From Alphaproteobacteria bacterium (lineage in GTDB: Bacteria; Pseudomonadota; Alphaproteobacteria; Rhizobiales; Rhizobiaceae): DNA of 64,000 bases. The notes under the pieces were generated by a model. It had not been told where the DNA came from. It saw only the letters and a program-made list of their open reading frames with translations, and did not search any database. Every line of letters begins with the position of its first letter. Positions within the stretch are counted from its first letter, which is position 1. Location of the stretch: the NCBI GenBank assembly GCA_024742485.1, contig JANSYK010000001.1, positions 1,798,001 through 1,862,000 of the forward strand, in the 5' to 3' direction. Below, in pieces: positions 17,409 to 27,057 of this stretch. Made by a program: the position numbers and the translations under genes.

Positions 17409-19478
17409 TCAGTTCTCTTTGGAAAGCGCAGCCTCGGCCTCGGCCTTGTTCCGCTGCGCGGCCGGGTAGTCAGGCTTGAGCCGCAGTGCCTCATCATAGT
17501 CTTTTACGGCCAGCTCAAATTTGCCCATCGTGGCATAGGCCCTGCCGCGATTGTTGAAATAGGCCCAGACGTATTGTGTCGGATCGAGGCTCATGGCCTT
17601 GTTGTAGTCGGCGATGGCCAGTTCGCTCTTTCCGAGTTCGTTGAAGGACATGCCGCGCATATTGTAGCCGGGTGCATCATTGGGCCTCAGGGCAAGAAAG
17701 GTCGACATAGCCATCACAGCGAGTTCGTCCCGTGCGCCGGCCCAATAGGAGCGGCCGAGAAGATCCAGCGCTTCGATCTGCAAGGGGCTGCCCGTTTCTG
17801 CCAAATAGGCTGCACGGAGAAAATCAATTGAGGCGGATCCAAACTTCTTCGCCTTGCGGTGTTCCTTGCCTTTCTTCAGGTGCGCTTCGGCGCTCGTTTT
17901 GCCCTTGAACGTCGCCTTCAGGTGGTGCAGGGCGTTGTTGAAGTCCTTCACACTCCGGGCAATCTGGTCCGAACCGGCATAAGCCATCGCGCGGTAGTAG
18001 TAGGCCGTGCCGCTCGAAGGGCTCAGTTCCAAAGCGGTTGTCAGGTCCTTGATTGCCTCATTGTAATCCTTGGCGCGAATGAAGACCCTGGCGCGATCAA
18101 TCAACACCACCTGCGGATTGCTGCTACCGTCCAGGGCTGCGGTGAAGTCCAGAAATGCGGGCCGCAACTTGTCCTGATTGAGATGAGCGAGGCCACGCCT
18201 GTAGAAGACAGTGGCTCGATCCTCTTTTGTCAGCTTGATGGTTGTTGAGTCGATAATTTGAGTGCAACCGTCAACCGCTTTGGCCGGATCCTTACCGGTA
18301 CATGTGGCAATGAGCTGTTGCAGCAGAGCGTTTGCTTCGGCATCCCTTTTCTTGGCATCATCGGCTGCATCACAATCCTTCCCACCCTCAAGCTGACAGA
18401 GTGCCTTCCTGCGGCCTTCGACCGCTTCCTTCGATGGCGCAATTCTGGCAAGCAGTTGTTGCGCTCTGGTTGCACCCCTGCCGCCGGACGAAGCCTCTTG
18501 CTTGAGTTTCTCGCGCCTGCGCTCCGTGCGGGCGATTGACGTGTCGAAATCCGCAAGGGCCTCTTTGTATTTACCGAGCGCATAGTAGGCTTCGCCACGC
18601 CGATCCAGTTCATCGCTGTAATCCATGATCTCCATAACGGCGCTATAGTCCTGAACCGCCTGTTCGAATTCGCCGGTGTCGTGAAACGCGCGGGCGCGGC
18701 GATAGAGGAGCATGGCTTTGTTTTTTTCCGCGCCACCGACAGACCTACCGGTTTCGGACGCGATCGCGACCGCCTTCTCGAAATCGGCAAGAGCGAGGTC
18801 GTCCCTGCCCTTTTCGAGATAAATCTCGCCGCGCTCGTTGAGGGCACTGATATTGCCTGGCTCGAGCCCGAGGGCCTTGTCGAGATCCGTAAGTGCTGCT
18901 TCGCTGTTGCCATTGCCCGCAAGAAAGCGCGCTCGGCCGACCAGCGGCCATGCATTCTTGGGCGCAAGTTCGACCGCTCTGTTGTAGGATTTGAGGGCCT
19001 CGTCTTGACGGCCTTTTCCGGCAAGGCTTTGCGCGCGCGCCAAATGCGCATCGACAAATTCCGGATCCAACGCAACAGCCTTGTCAAACGAATCCAGCGG
19101 GTCTTCCTTGCTGGTCACCCAATTCAACATGACACCACGCCAATAGTGGGCTACGGCAGAGTCGGGCTGGAGTGCGACGGCATCGGTGAAATCGCTGAGC
19201 GCCTGCGCCTGCCAATCGTGTCGATCCATGATCCCACGGGTCATCAGGGCCGTAAACCTGGCATCGTCCTCCGCAGCGGGGGAATCGATGACCTGTGAAC
19301 AGGCGGCCTTTGCCCGTTTGTTCTGCTCCAATGTCTTTGTGTCGCCCGTGCATATCGTCAGGGCTTGTTCCAGCTTCGCCGGATCGGTAACTGGCCCGTC
19401 CTTTGCCCCAAGGGCCGGAGAACACGCGATGGCCAGGAGAATGAGTACCGCAGTCGATCGTGCAATCGGGAGCATCAT
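17409..19478 (-). CDS. Exported TPR-repeat protein
   Basis: 689 aa from ATG 19478, chosen because AGGAG lies just upstream and a Sec signal peptide follows at once (MMLPIARSTAVLILLAIACSPALG). The rest is built of about a dozen tetratricopeptide repeats in two blocks (residues about 60-310 and 400-685), with the usual A-x-x-x-Y/F-x-x-A-I/L pattern, e.g. DEALKSYNRAVELAPKNAWP. They are separated by a basic, Gln/Lys-rich segment near 310-370. A pair of Cys (CTGD, CSQVID-type) recurs at each block start (CTGDTKTL and CTGKDPAK). It is probably a periplasmic scaffold. The next gene upstream is also a small exported protein, and the two are likely one unit. Confidence 0.85.
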   Translation of the reverse strand: MMLPIARSTAVLILLAIACSPALGAKDGPVTDPAKLEQALTICTGDTKTLEQNKRAKAACSQVIDSPAAEDDARFTALMTRGIMDRHDWQAQALSDFTDAVALQPDSAVAHYWRGVMLNWVTSKEDPLDSFDKAVALDPEFVDAHLARAQSLAGKGRQDEALKSYNRAVELAPKNAWPLVGRARFLAGNGNSEAALTDLDKALGLEPGNISALNERGEIYLEKGRDDLALADFEKAVAIASETGRSVGGAEKNKAMLLYRRARAFHDTGEFEQAVQDYSAVMEIMDYSDELDRRGEAYYALGKYKEALADFDTSIARTERRREKLKQEASSGGRGATRAQQLLARIAPSKEAVEGRRKALCQLEGGKDCDAADDAKKRDAEANALLQQLIATCTGKDPAKAVDGCTQIIDSTTIKLTKEDRATVFYRRGLAHLNQDKLRPAFLDFTAALDGSSNPQVVLIDRARVFIRAKDYNEAIKDLTTALELSPSSGTAYYYRAMAYAGSDQIARSVKDFNNALHHLKATFKGKTSAEAHLKKGKEHRKAKKFGSASIDFLRAAYLAETGSPLQIEALDLLGRSYWAGARDELAVMAMSTFLALRPNDAPGYNMRGMSFNELGKSELAIADYNKAMSLDPTQYVWAYFNNRGRAYATMGKFELAVKDYDEALRLKPDYPAAQRNKAEAEAALSKEN

Positions 19479-19519
19479 GGTTCTCTCCTCAAGCATGTTG
19501 TCAGGGTGCCACGAGGCAC

Positions 19520-20122
19520 CTATTCACTGGCCTCTTCCGTGGGCTTCTTCTCCGCCACTGCGCCGGTCTCTTTTTCAGGCGCCTTTGCTGTCATGTCATC
19601 AGCATCTTGCTGGCGCCAATTGTTCGGGTTCCACAGATGTGTGGTCTTCGCCGCTTCGTTGACGGCTTCTTCGATCAGTTTTCTGACGTGGATCGGCTTG
19701 AGGCCTCGAACAGGCTGGCTTCCCGCGAGACGAAACTTCCGACTTCGAGTCAGGTACATGAAACGCATCGTGTCGAGCTGGAAGTTTCGCTCCAGGACTT
19801 CGAGCAACACGTCGTAAGGAAAATTCTGCCCTTCCTCGAGCGGCCAGAAGTCCATCTCGGCCCATAGCAACTTTGTGTCGGGATTGACGGATACATTCAT
19901 CGTCCAGTTCAGACCTGGGACGCTGCCGGTGATCTCCTGGAAGACATATCCGTTCGGATATTTGTTTTCCGTCGGTTCGTAGCCCAGATTTTCGAGCATC
20001 TCGACGAGGCCGGCATTGTCGAACTGCCCAGTCTCGGCGGCAGCCGGAGGTGCGGCGCAAAGCACCAATAGGAGTGGGAAAATGGCAGCGGTGGCCGTGA
20101 TGGAACTGACTGCACAGCGCAT
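19520..20122 (-). CDS. Small exported protein of unknown function (YbjN-like layout)
   Basis: 200 aa with a Sec signal peptide (about 1-29, ending PPAAAETG). The start ATG has GGGAGG 6 nt upstream. The mature part is short and mixed alpha/beta, with a conserved-looking GLNWTMNVSVNPDTKLLWAE strand pair and a helix-rich tail, and ends in a Lys/Glu-rich low-complexity segment. This arrangement resembles YbjN/type III chaperone-like folds, but the similarity is only impressionistic. It lies 41 bp upstream of the TPR gene on the same strand and probably shares its transcript. No function is assigned. Confidence 0.75.
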   Translation of the reverse strand: MRCAVSSITATAAIFPLLLVLCAAPPAAAETGQFDNAGLVEMLENLGYEPTENKYPNGYVFQEITGSVPGLNWTMNVSVNPDTKLLWAEMDFWPLEEGQNFPYDVLLEVLERNFQLDTMRFMYLTRSRKFRLAGSQPVRGLKPIHVRKLIEEAVNEAAKTTHLWNPNNWRQQDADDMTAKAPEKETGAVAEKKPTEEASE

Positions 20123-20671
20123 GATGGTCCTCCCGTTCTAATGGCAAGCGGTGCATTCTGCGTTACTATTTGTGTCCTTCATTTGGGCGCGGAACGGGTC
20201 TGGCAAATTGCGTCAACACAGTGCTGGCGGCATTCTGTTAGTACCCATGTCGTTTCCGACAAAGACGCCAGACCAATACTTGCAACGCCTCAAGTTGTCT
20301 TGAGACGAAATCATACCGTACCTGCACAGCATAGTATAGAGTGGCTCGGAATGACAGTAGAGTCTGCTGCTTGGTGCAGCATCTCCGCTCCGGCCGGAGC
20401 CCCTAGGAACCCGTATTTGGTGTGGGTGTCGGTGCAGTTCACGCGGATGAATATTGCGCATGCCATCCGATGGACATGGCATGATCACGGTGTTGAACAT
20501 CGGCTCAGATGTGCGCATCGTGGGACGGGTTGTCCAACTGCGCGGGAATCCTTGCCATTCAGCCAGCTATCGACGTGCCGAAAGCCGTCAGAATCCGCAG
20601 GTCGGGCGGCCCACGATCTTGAACGGGTTCGATACCGTCAGTCGATGGTATAGGAAACAGTCTTTCCTGAC
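20123..20671. other. 549-bp region without a convincing gene
   Basis: Between the small exported protein and the LuxR-type regulator I see no supported gene. A 170-codon plus-strand frame (20141-20653) is open but has no recognisable domain, an atypical composition (many Trp, His and Cys) and no ribosome site. The base composition is lower in GC than the neighbours, which fits a promoter-rich spacer or a decayed gene. No strong hairpin was seen. Confidence 0.6.
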
Positions 20672-21433
20672 CTAGTGGCAGGTGATCCGCTTGACCAGTT
20701 GCGAGCGGCCTGAAATACCGAATTTTTCGTACACATGTTTGATATGCGTGCGGACCGTCGTAAAGGAAATTCCGCATATCTCGGCAATCTGCTTGTCGGA
20801 GTGGCCGGCCAGAATCGCGGCGCAGACTTCCTTTTCCCGCTTGGTCAGGGTTGCTTGTGTTGCCGCACGGTCCAGCGCTGCCAGAAGGTTGAGCTCGGGA
20901 TTGTTTCGGCCTTCGCGCATCAACGCGGTTCGCATCGCATTGGTAAATGCCGGTCCAATCGCATCGAGAATGGCAATCTCGCGCCGGGTAAAGTCCTCCT
21001 GGTCGCTGCCCCGCCAGATGCGCAGGTCACCAATGTTGCGACCCGACGCATAGGCGTAATAGTTCATTCCGTAATGGAGCCCGTCCCGGGACAGGAAATC
21101 ATTGAAGAACTCGGTCCGGACAAATCGCCGACGGGGCAGAATTTCGCTGACACATGTGGCCTTGCGTCGCCGTTGCAGGACCGGGGTGATCGGATCGCGA
21201 TACTGGAAATACCCCTCATAGGAATTGAGATTTTCATCGGACATGTTCAGGGATACGCGGTCCGTGAATTCCCCGACCGCGTCATCCCAGACATAGGAGG
21301 CAAAATAGCGCGCATCGAGCAGGTCCAGCAGGAGCGAGCCCACGCGGCGTCGCAACCGGGCGGAGTCCTGGTCTCCAGACAGCTCCCGCATGATCCGGAA
21401 AACGATATCCGTTTGTTTGACTGTCAGATTCAT
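20672..21433 (-). CDS. LuxR-family transcriptional regulator
   Basis: 253 aa from ATG 21433; the frame extends 52 codons further upstream, but that part is cysteine- and Trp-rich and overlaps the divergent gene. The C-terminus is a LuxR/FixJ helix-turn-helix (LTKREKEVCAAILAGHSDKQIAEICGISFTTVRTHIKHVYEKFGI), preceded by an N-terminal GAF/PAS-like or autoinducer-binding-like domain. No AHL-synthase gene is nearby and the N-terminal domain lacks an obvious acyl-HSL pocket signature, so the signal is unknown. It is divergent from the class V aminotransferase, a plausible target. Confidence 0.88.
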   Translation of the reverse strand: MNLTVKQTDIVFRIMRELSGDQDSARLRRRVGSLLLDLLDARYFASYVWDDAVGEFTDRVSLNMSDENLNSYEGYFQYRDPITPVLQRRRKATCVSEILPRRRFVRTEFFNDFLSRDGLHYGMNYYAYASGRNIGDLRIWRGSDQEDFTRREIAILDAIGPAFTNAMRTALMREGRNNPELNLLAALDRAATQATLTKREKEVCAAILAGHSDKQIAEICGISFTTVRTHIKHVYEKFGISGRSQLVKRITCH

Positions 21434-21607
21434 AGGAGCAGGCCCCGGATTTCGACCGTCTTGCGCCAAGCATATTACAAAGGCACAAAATGTCCATCGG
21501 AGCCCTGATCGACCTTGCAAGACCCACGGCCTTGTGAAATCAATGCCGACCTCGGCCCGTGCCGCCGACAGCCACCATTCACACGACACGCAGCAGGTAA
21601 TGTCGAA

Positions 21608-22735
21608 ATGAGCCAGTCACCGTCCTCCGTCGATCCCGATGGTCTTCTTGAATATTCGGTCGTGTTCACCGATCGTTCGCTCAATCACATGTCGAAAAGC
21701 TTTCAAGGTGTCATGCGGGACATCTCGTCCATGTTGCGCGACGTTTACAACGCCGAAGCCGTGGTGGTCGTTCCAGGTGGCGGCACCTACGCAATGGAAG
21801 CCGTCGCCCGACAGTTCGCGACGGACAAGAAGTGCTTGGTGATCCGCGACGGCTGGTTTTCCTTTCGCTGGACCCAAATCTTCGAAGCCGGAGACATTCC
21901 GGCCTCGTCAACCGTTTTCAGGGCCCAACGGGTGTCAGACGATCCCCAGGCCCCATTTGCACCGCCTCCGATCGATGAGGTTGTCGCCGCCATCGCCCGG
22001 GAAAAGCCCGATATGGTCTTTGCGCCCCATGTGGAGACATCTGCGGGGATCATGCTTCCGGATGCCTATATTCAGGCACTCACCGAAGCGGTTCATGCGG
22101 TCGGTGGCCTTTTCGTGCTGGATTGCATCGCATCGGGCGCCATCTGGGTCGATATGAAGGCAAACGACGTCGACGTCCTGATCAGCGCGCCGCAGAAGGG
22201 CTGGAGTTCTTCGCCCTCAAGCGGCCTCGTCATGCTTGGTGAACGCGCCCTCGCCCACCTGCCGGACACGACAAGCACCAGCTTTGCCTGCGACCTGAAG
22301 AAATGGCACCAGATCATGCAGGCCTATGAGAATGGCGGACACGCCTATCATGCGACCATGCCAACCGACGCCCTGGCCGGCTTTCGCGACACGATGACCG
22401 AAACGAGAGACTATGGCTTTGACAAGGTTCGCGCCGAGCAGTTGGAACTTGGCAGCAGGGTCCGTCAGATGCTGACCGAACGCGGCTTTCAAAGCGTCGC
22501 CGCGCCCGGATATGAAGCGCCAGGTGTGGTTGTCGTCTACACCGATGATGTCGACAAGCACAATGGCAGCAAATTCGCAGCACAGGGCATGCAGATCGCC
22601 GCCGGTGTGCCGCTTCAATGCGACGAGCCAGAAGGATTTCAGACTTTCCGGCTGGGCCTGTTCGGCCTCGACAAGCTGCACAATATCGACCGAACGGTCG
22701 ACCGGCTGAAATCCGTTCTCGACCGCATCAATTAG
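21608..22735 (+). CDS. Class V PLP-dependent aminotransferase (alanine/serine-glyoxylate type)
   Basis: 375 aa from ATG 21608. The fold type I PLP site is visible: PGGGTYAMEAVARQF (phosphate and aldimine loop), D172 in FVLDCIASG, and the Schiff-base Lys K197 in SAPQKGWSSSPSSG. The sequence is closest in pattern to the alanine-glyoxylate/serine-glyoxylate/2-aminoethylphosphonate aminotransferase branch. The exact donor is unknown. Its stop overlaps the stop of the convergent adenine deaminase gene by 8 bp (22728-22735). It is divergent from a LuxR-type gene, with a 174-bp intergenic spacer. Confidence 0.88.
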   Translation: MSQSPSSVDPDGLLEYSVVFTDRSLNHMSKSFQGVMRDISSMLRDVYNAEAVVVVPGGGTYAMEAVARQFATDKKCLVIRDGWFSFRWTQIFEAGDIPASSTVFRAQRVSDDPQAPFAPPPIDEVVAAIAREKPDMVFAPHVETSAGIMLPDAYIQALTEAVHAVGGLFVLDCIASGAIWVDMKANDVDVLISAPQKGWSSSPSSGLVMLGERALAHLPDTTSTSFACDLKKWHQIMQAYENGGHAYHATMPTDALAGFRDTMTETRDYGFDKVRAEQLELGSRVRQMLTERGFQSVAAPGYEAPGVVVVYTDDVDKHNGSKFAAQGMQIAAGVPLQCDEPEGFQTFRLGLFGLDKLHNIDRTVDRLKSVLDRIN

Positions 22736-24536
22736 GGTCGGGACTCACGAACAGGTCGACCTTTTCAAACGTGGTCACGTCGATGATGCCGAGATCGGAG
22801 ATTCTGATCTCGGGTATGACCACCAATGCCAGAAGGGAATGCTGCATATAAGCATTGTTGAGCGTGCAGCCACATTCGCGCATGGCCTCCACCAGCCGGT
22901 CGGCCTTCGCGGCGACAATTTCTGATCGCTCATCGGACATCAGGCCGGCAATAGGCAGTTCCACCAACGCCAGTTCCTTGCCGTTCGAAAAGACCGTGAT
23001 GCCTCCGCCGACTTCGCCGAGACGATTGGCGGCCAGCGCCATATCCTCCTTGTTGGTGCCGACGACAATCATGTGGTGGCTGTCATGGGCAACCGTCGAT
23101 GCCATGGCGCAATCGGCCGTGTATCCGAACCCTGACACAAAACCGTTGACCACGCCCCCTGTCTTGTCGTGCCGTTCGACCAACGCAATCTGGCAAACAT
23201 CATTGACGCGATCCATCCCGACCACGCCATCGGCAACGGGCAGATCCGCCTCCAGCGCGCGGGTTGGAGCCTGGTTCTCGATAACCCCGATCACTCGGGC
23301 ACGCACCCCGTTGGCGCCATCCGGCGCCATGACATCGAAATCTCCGGCGTGCAGCTGTTTTCCGAGGTGCACAGTATTCTTGGCAAAATCGGGATAGTCA
23401 CTGGGTGCAATGTCCACCGTCAAAGCACCGTTTTCCGCCAAAACCTTGCCGCGGGCAATCACCGTTTCAATGTCCAGGGTCGCCAGGTCGGAGGTCAGGA
23501 TAAGATCGGCTCGACGCCCCGGTGCGATGGATCCGAACTCACGTTCCATCCCGAAATGCTGTGCCGTGTTGAGCGTCGCCATCTGAATGGCAGTGATCGG
23601 TCTGAGCCCCTGCTCGATAGCATGACGCACCACGCGATTCATGTGGCCATCATTGACCAGCGTTCCCGAGTGGCTGTCATCGGTGCACAGGATGAAGTTG
23701 CGTGGGTCGAGCCCGGCCTCGGTCACCGCCTTGATCTGCGGCGCCACATCGTACCAGGCTGAACCGAGGCGCAACATGGCCCGCATGCCCTGGCGCACGC
23801 GGGCGATCGCATCCTCCATGCGGGTGCCCTCGTGATCATCGGCCGGGCCACCAGCCGCATAGCCGTGAAACGGCAATCCGAGATCGGGAGATGCATAATG
23901 CCCACCAACCGTCTTGTCGGCCAATTGTGTGGCGGCGATTTCTCCAAGCATCTTCGGGTCATTGAAGGCAACACCCGGAAAATTCATCATTTCACCAAGA
24001 CCGCAGATATTGGGCCATTGCATCGCCTCCTGAACGTCCTCGACACTCAATGTCGCACCGGCATTTTCCAGTCCGGGCGCCGACGGCACGCAACTGGGCA
24101 TCTGAACCAGCACGTTGATCGGCAGCGAAACCGCTTCGTCATGCATCAGTTTGACGCCCGGCATGCCAAGGACATTGGCAATTTCATGCGGGTCGATGAA
24201 CATTGTCGTGGTGCCGTGCGGAATGACAGCGCGGGCAAATTCGGTGACCGTGACCATGCCGCTTTCCACATGCATGTGACCATCGCACAGGCCGGGCACC
24301 AGATAACGACCCTCTGCATCGATGATGACGGTTGCATCCCCAATCGCATGTTCCGCATTCGCTCCGACAAACGCAAATCGTCCATCGGCAATGGCGATAT
24401 CCGTGCCTGGAACAATCTCGCCTGAATAAACATTGACCCATTTTCCGTTGCGGATCACCATATCGGCGTGGGTACGCCCCATGGCGACGTCAATCAGGCG
24501 CGGTGCCACCGCGCTCCAGGTCTTTATGTCGGTCAT
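22728..24536 (-). CDS. ade: Adenine deaminase
   Basis: 602 aa from ATG 24536 (GGAG 6 nt upstream); the open frame runs further but that part has no family sequence. It is an amidohydrolase-superfamily enzyme turning adenine into hypoxanthine plus ammonia. Visible marks are the metal-binding GHMHVESGM, the TTTMFIDPHEIANVLG block, the FILCTDDSHSGTLVNDGHMN stretch, and the C-terminal region with DCAMASTVAHDSHHMIVVGT, all typical of Ade. It faces away from an XRE-cupin regulator and converges on the aminotransferase. The ammonia yield fits the nitrogen-assimilation genes beside it. Confidence 0.94.
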   Translation of the reverse strand: MTDIKTWSAVAPRLIDVAMGRTHADMVIRNGKWVNVYSGEIVPGTDIAIADGRFAFVGANAEHAIGDATVIIDAEGRYLVPGLCDGHMHVESGMVTVTEFARAVIPHGTTTMFIDPHEIANVLGMPGVKLMHDEAVSLPINVLVQMPSCVPSAPGLENAGATLSVEDVQEAMQWPNICGLGEMMNFPGVAFNDPKMLGEIAATQLADKTVGGHYASPDLGLPFHGYAAGGPADDHEGTRMEDAIARVRQGMRAMLRLGSAWYDVAPQIKAVTEAGLDPRNFILCTDDSHSGTLVNDGHMNRVVRHAIEQGLRPITAIQMATLNTAQHFGMEREFGSIAPGRRADLILTSDLATLDIETVIARGKVLAENGALTVDIAPSDYPDFAKNTVHLGKQLHAGDFDVMAPDGANGVRARVIGVIENQAPTRALEADLPVADGVVGMDRVNDVCQIALVERHDKTGGVVNGFVSGFGYTADCAMASTVAHDSHHMIVVGTNKEDMALAANRLGEVGGGITVFSNGKELALVELPIAGLMSDERSEIVAAKADRLVEAMRECGCTLNNAYMQHSLLALVVIPEIRISDLGIIDVTTFEKVDLFVSPDPN

Positions 24537-24693
24537 CCAATTCTCCAGATTGCAATCAGGCCGCCCCAGCATAGGGCAGCAGCGAGGATAAATGATAGGA
24601 CCATTTTGCCGTGCGCTCTCGGCCCGTTCGATGAAATCGTGTGGACATTTTCTCGTTGGTTGGCAAGATGCATTGGACACAGGAAACAGATGC
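24537..24693. promoter_or_regulatory. Divergent promoter between adenine deaminase and the XRE-cupin regulator
   Basis: A 157-bp divergent spacer. The regulator start has an AGGA about 9 nt upstream and ade has GGAG. No palindromic operator was clear by eye. Control of ade by its neighbour is inferred from position. Confidence 0.5.
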
Positions 24694-25362
24694 ATGAAGA
24701 AATCTCGCGGCGGCAACGGCGTTGACATCGCAAAGGCGCCGTCCGTACCGGTGCAAAATCCGCACAACGTAAAGGGCAACAAGGAAAAAGTGCTGGAGGT
24801 CGCCATCGGGCGGGCCGTCCGGGCGCTGCGCCGGCAGCGCAATGTCACCGTGGCCGAGTTGGCAAAATCCACCGGCCTGTCGATCGGCATGCTCTCCAAA
24901 ATCGAGAACGGTGTAACATCCCCGTCACTGACCACCTTACAGGCGCTGTCAAACGCACTGAGTGTGCCGCTGACGTCCTTTTTTCGCGGATTTGAGGAAC
25001 ATCGTGCCGCTGTTCACGTCAAGGCGGGCACGGCGGTCGAAATGGAGCGCGCAGGAACCCGCGCCGGGCATCAGTATAACCTTCTGGGGCATATTGGCGC
25101 CAATTCGAGTGGTGTCATCGTCGAGCCCTATCTGATCACCCTGACGGAAAAGTCGGACGTCTTTCCGACCTTCCAGCACGAGGGAATGGAAATCCTCTAC
25201 ATGCTGGAAGGCAAGGTCGAATACCGCCATGGCGACGACCTCTACTTGCTGGAGCCAGGAGACAGTTTGTTCTTCGACGCTGACACGCCGCACGGGCCTG
25301 ACAATCTCATCAGCCTGCCGGCCCGCTATCTTTCCGTGATTTCCTATCCGCAGGGCGATTGA
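24694..25362 (+). CDS. XRE-family regulator with cupin sensor domain
   Basis: 222 aa from ATG 24694. The N-terminal part has a helix-turn-helix of the XRE type (AVRALRRQRNVTVAELAKSTGLSIGMLSKIENGVTSPSLTTLQALSNALSV). The C-terminal part is a cupin beta-barrel (FQHEGMEILYMLEGKVEYRHGDDLYLLEPGDSLFFDADTPHG). This fusion is common in regulators of amino-acid and nitrogen catabolism. It lies between the ade gene and the MgsABC-GmaS operon, whose first gene starts 105 bp later in the same direction. It probably controls that operon, ade, or both. Confidence 0.92.
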   Translation: MKKSRGGNGVDIAKAPSVPVQNPHNVKGNKEKVLEVAIGRAVRALRRQRNVTVAELAKSTGLSIGMLSKIENGVTSPSLTTLQALSNALSVPLTSFFRGFEEHRAAVHVKAGTAVEMERAGTRAGHQYNLLGHIGANSSGVIVEPYLITLTEKSDVFPTFQHEGMEILYMLEGKVEYRHGDDLYLLEPGDSLFFDADTPHGPDNLISLPARYLSVISYPQGD

Positions 25363-25467
25363 GGCTTGGCAGAATCACCCCTGTGATGAAAAAAAGTTTC
25401 TTCTTGGTTGAATCGATTTCTGGCCGGTGTTAGCGTAGAGCGATCAACGTTGGAGGATGGATTATCC

Positions 25468-26364
25468 ATGTGCGGCATTGTCGGATTGTTTCTCAAGGAT
25501 CGGTCGCTTGAACCCGAATTGGGCAGGCTCCTGACCGACATGCTGGTCACCATGAGCGATCGCGGCCCGGACAGTGCCGGTATCGCCATCTATGGCGCTG
25601 AACAGGACGGCAAATCCAAACTGACCGTTCAGTCTGGGGATCCTGATGTGGACTTCGCAGGTCTGGATGCGGAATTGAGCAAGGTGCTGGGCGAGGACGT
25701 TACCCTCCGCCGCAAGGACACTCATGCCGTTCTGGAAATGCCGGTCGGCGCCACAGAAAAGGTGCGGGCATTTCTGGCATCGTCCCATCCGAATATCCGG
25801 ATCATGAGCGCCGGAGACATCATCGAGATCTACAAGGAAGTCGGGTTGCCGAAAGATGTCGCCGAACGTTTTGCCCTTTCAAGCATGTCCGGAAGCCACG
25901 GGATCGGCCACACTCGAATGGCAACGGAATCGGCCGTCACGACCATGGGTGCCCATCCTTTTTCCACCGGGTCCGATCAGTGTCTGGTGCACAATGGCTC
26001 CCTGTCCAACCACAACTCGCTGCGGCGCAAGCTGCGGCGCGAGGGCATGGCATTCGAAACCGAAAACGACTCCGAAGTTGCGGCTGCCTACCTCACCTAC
26101 AAGATGCGCGAAGGCAGCAATCTCGGCGATGCCATGAAATCGGGCCTCGATGATCTTGACGGGTTTTTCACCTTCGTCGTCGGCACCAAGGACGGGTTTG
26201 GCGTCGTCCGGGACCCGATCGCCTGCAAGCCCGCAGTGATGGCCGAGACGGACCAATATGTCGCCTTCGGTTCCGAGTATCGCGCGTTGGTCAATTTGCC
26301 GGACATCGAATCGGCCCGCGTCTGGGAACCGGAACCGGCCACCGTTTACTTCTGGGAGCATTGA
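25468..26364 (+). CDS. mgsA: Class II glutamine amidotransferase subunit (MgsA/GlxB)
   Basis: 298 aa. Met1 is followed at once by Cys2 (MCGIVGLFL), the N-terminal nucleophile of class II glutamine amidotransferases. Further on come MSDRGPDSAGIAIY, SHGIGHTRMATESAV and CLVHNGSLSNH, all glutaminase-site blocks. In the N-methylglutamate pathway (MgsABC) or its GlxBCD form this is the amidotransferase part of a three-subunit glutamate-synthase-like enzyme. It is followed after 3 bp by the GXGXG subunit and then the FMN subunit. Start support is GGAGG about 11 nt upstream. Confidence 0.9.
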   Translation: MCGIVGLFLKDRSLEPELGRLLTDMLVTMSDRGPDSAGIAIYGAEQDGKSKLTVQSGDPDVDFAGLDAELSKVLGEDVTLRRKDTHAVLEMPVGATEKVRAFLASSHPNIRIMSAGDIIEIYKEVGLPKDVAERFALSSMSGSHGIGHTRMATESAVTTMGAHPFSTGSDQCLVHNGSLSNHNSLRRKLRREGMAFETENDSEVAAAYLTYKMREGSNLGDAMKSGLDDLDGFFTFVVGTKDGFGVVRDPIACKPAVMAETDQYVAFGSEYRALVNLPDIESARVWEPEPATVYFWEH

Positions 26365-26367
26365 GCC

Positions 26368-27051
26368 ATGCAAACCATCGACATGGCCGAATCCGGCCTG
26401 CGCGAACTCAATTCCACCCTGCAAGCCCAGGCCGAACAGACCAATCAGACCGACTGGGAGATCGTCAACACCAGGGGCAGCCATGCGGTGGCTGTTGGTC
26501 TTGATGCACCAATCGATGTCACGATCCGAGGCTCCACCGGCTACTATTGTGCCGGAATGAACAAACAAGCGACCGTCCGGGTCAAGGGGTCCGCCGGTCC
26601 GGGCGTTGCCGAGAACATGATGTCAGGCACCGTCATCATCGATGGCGATGCCAGCCAGTATGCCGGTGCGACTGGCCATGGTGGCCTGTTGGTCATCAAG
26701 GGCAATGCTTCCTCGCGCTGCGGTATCTCAATGAAGGGTATCGATATCGTCGTGCACGGCAATATCGGGCATATGTCGGCCTTCATGGCACAATCGGGCA
26801 ATCTGGTGGTGCTCGGAGATGCGGGCGATGCCCTGGGTGACTCGCTTTATGAAGCACGGCTGTTTGTGCGTGGCAGTGTCAAGAGCCTCGGTGCCGATTG
26901 CGAGGAAAAGGAGATGCGCCCCGAACATCTGGAAATTCTGCGCGACCTGCTGGAACGCAGTGGCGCTGATGCCAGCCCGGAAGAATTCAAGCGCTACGGT
27001 TCGGCGCGCAAGCTTTACAATTTCAATATCGACAATGCGTCGGCCTACTAG
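26368..27051 (+). CDS. mgsB: Glutamate synthase alpha C-terminal (GXGXG) domain subunit (MgsB/GlxC)
   Basis: 227 aa made of the right-handed beta-helix of GOGAT C-terminal domains: repeated G-x-x-G turns such as IRGSTGYYCAGMNKQATVRVKGSAGPGVAENMMSGT are visible, with steps about every 20 residues. In the big GOGAT enzyme this is a structural domain; here it is a separate subunit linking the amidotransferase and the FMN synthase. The gene starts 3 bp after mgsA and ends 6 bp before mgsC, so the three must be co-translated. Confidence 0.9.
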   Translation: MQTIDMAESGLRELNSTLQAQAEQTNQTDWEIVNTRGSHAVAVGLDAPIDVTIRGSTGYYCAGMNKQATVRVKGSAGPGVAENMMSGTVIIDGDASQYAGATGHGGLLVIKGNASSRCGISMKGIDIVVHGNIGHMSAFMAQSGNLVVLGDAGDALGDSLYEARLFVRGSVKSLGADCEEKEMRPEHLEILRDLLERSGADASPEEFKRYGSARKLYNFNIDNASAY

Positions 27052-27057
27052 GGAAAA

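Noticed and set aside
20141-20653. Plus-strand open frame of 170 codons in the spacer before the LuxR gene
   Set aside because: No ribosome site, odd amino-acid mix (many Trp, His, Cys), no domain; kept only as a note on the spacer.
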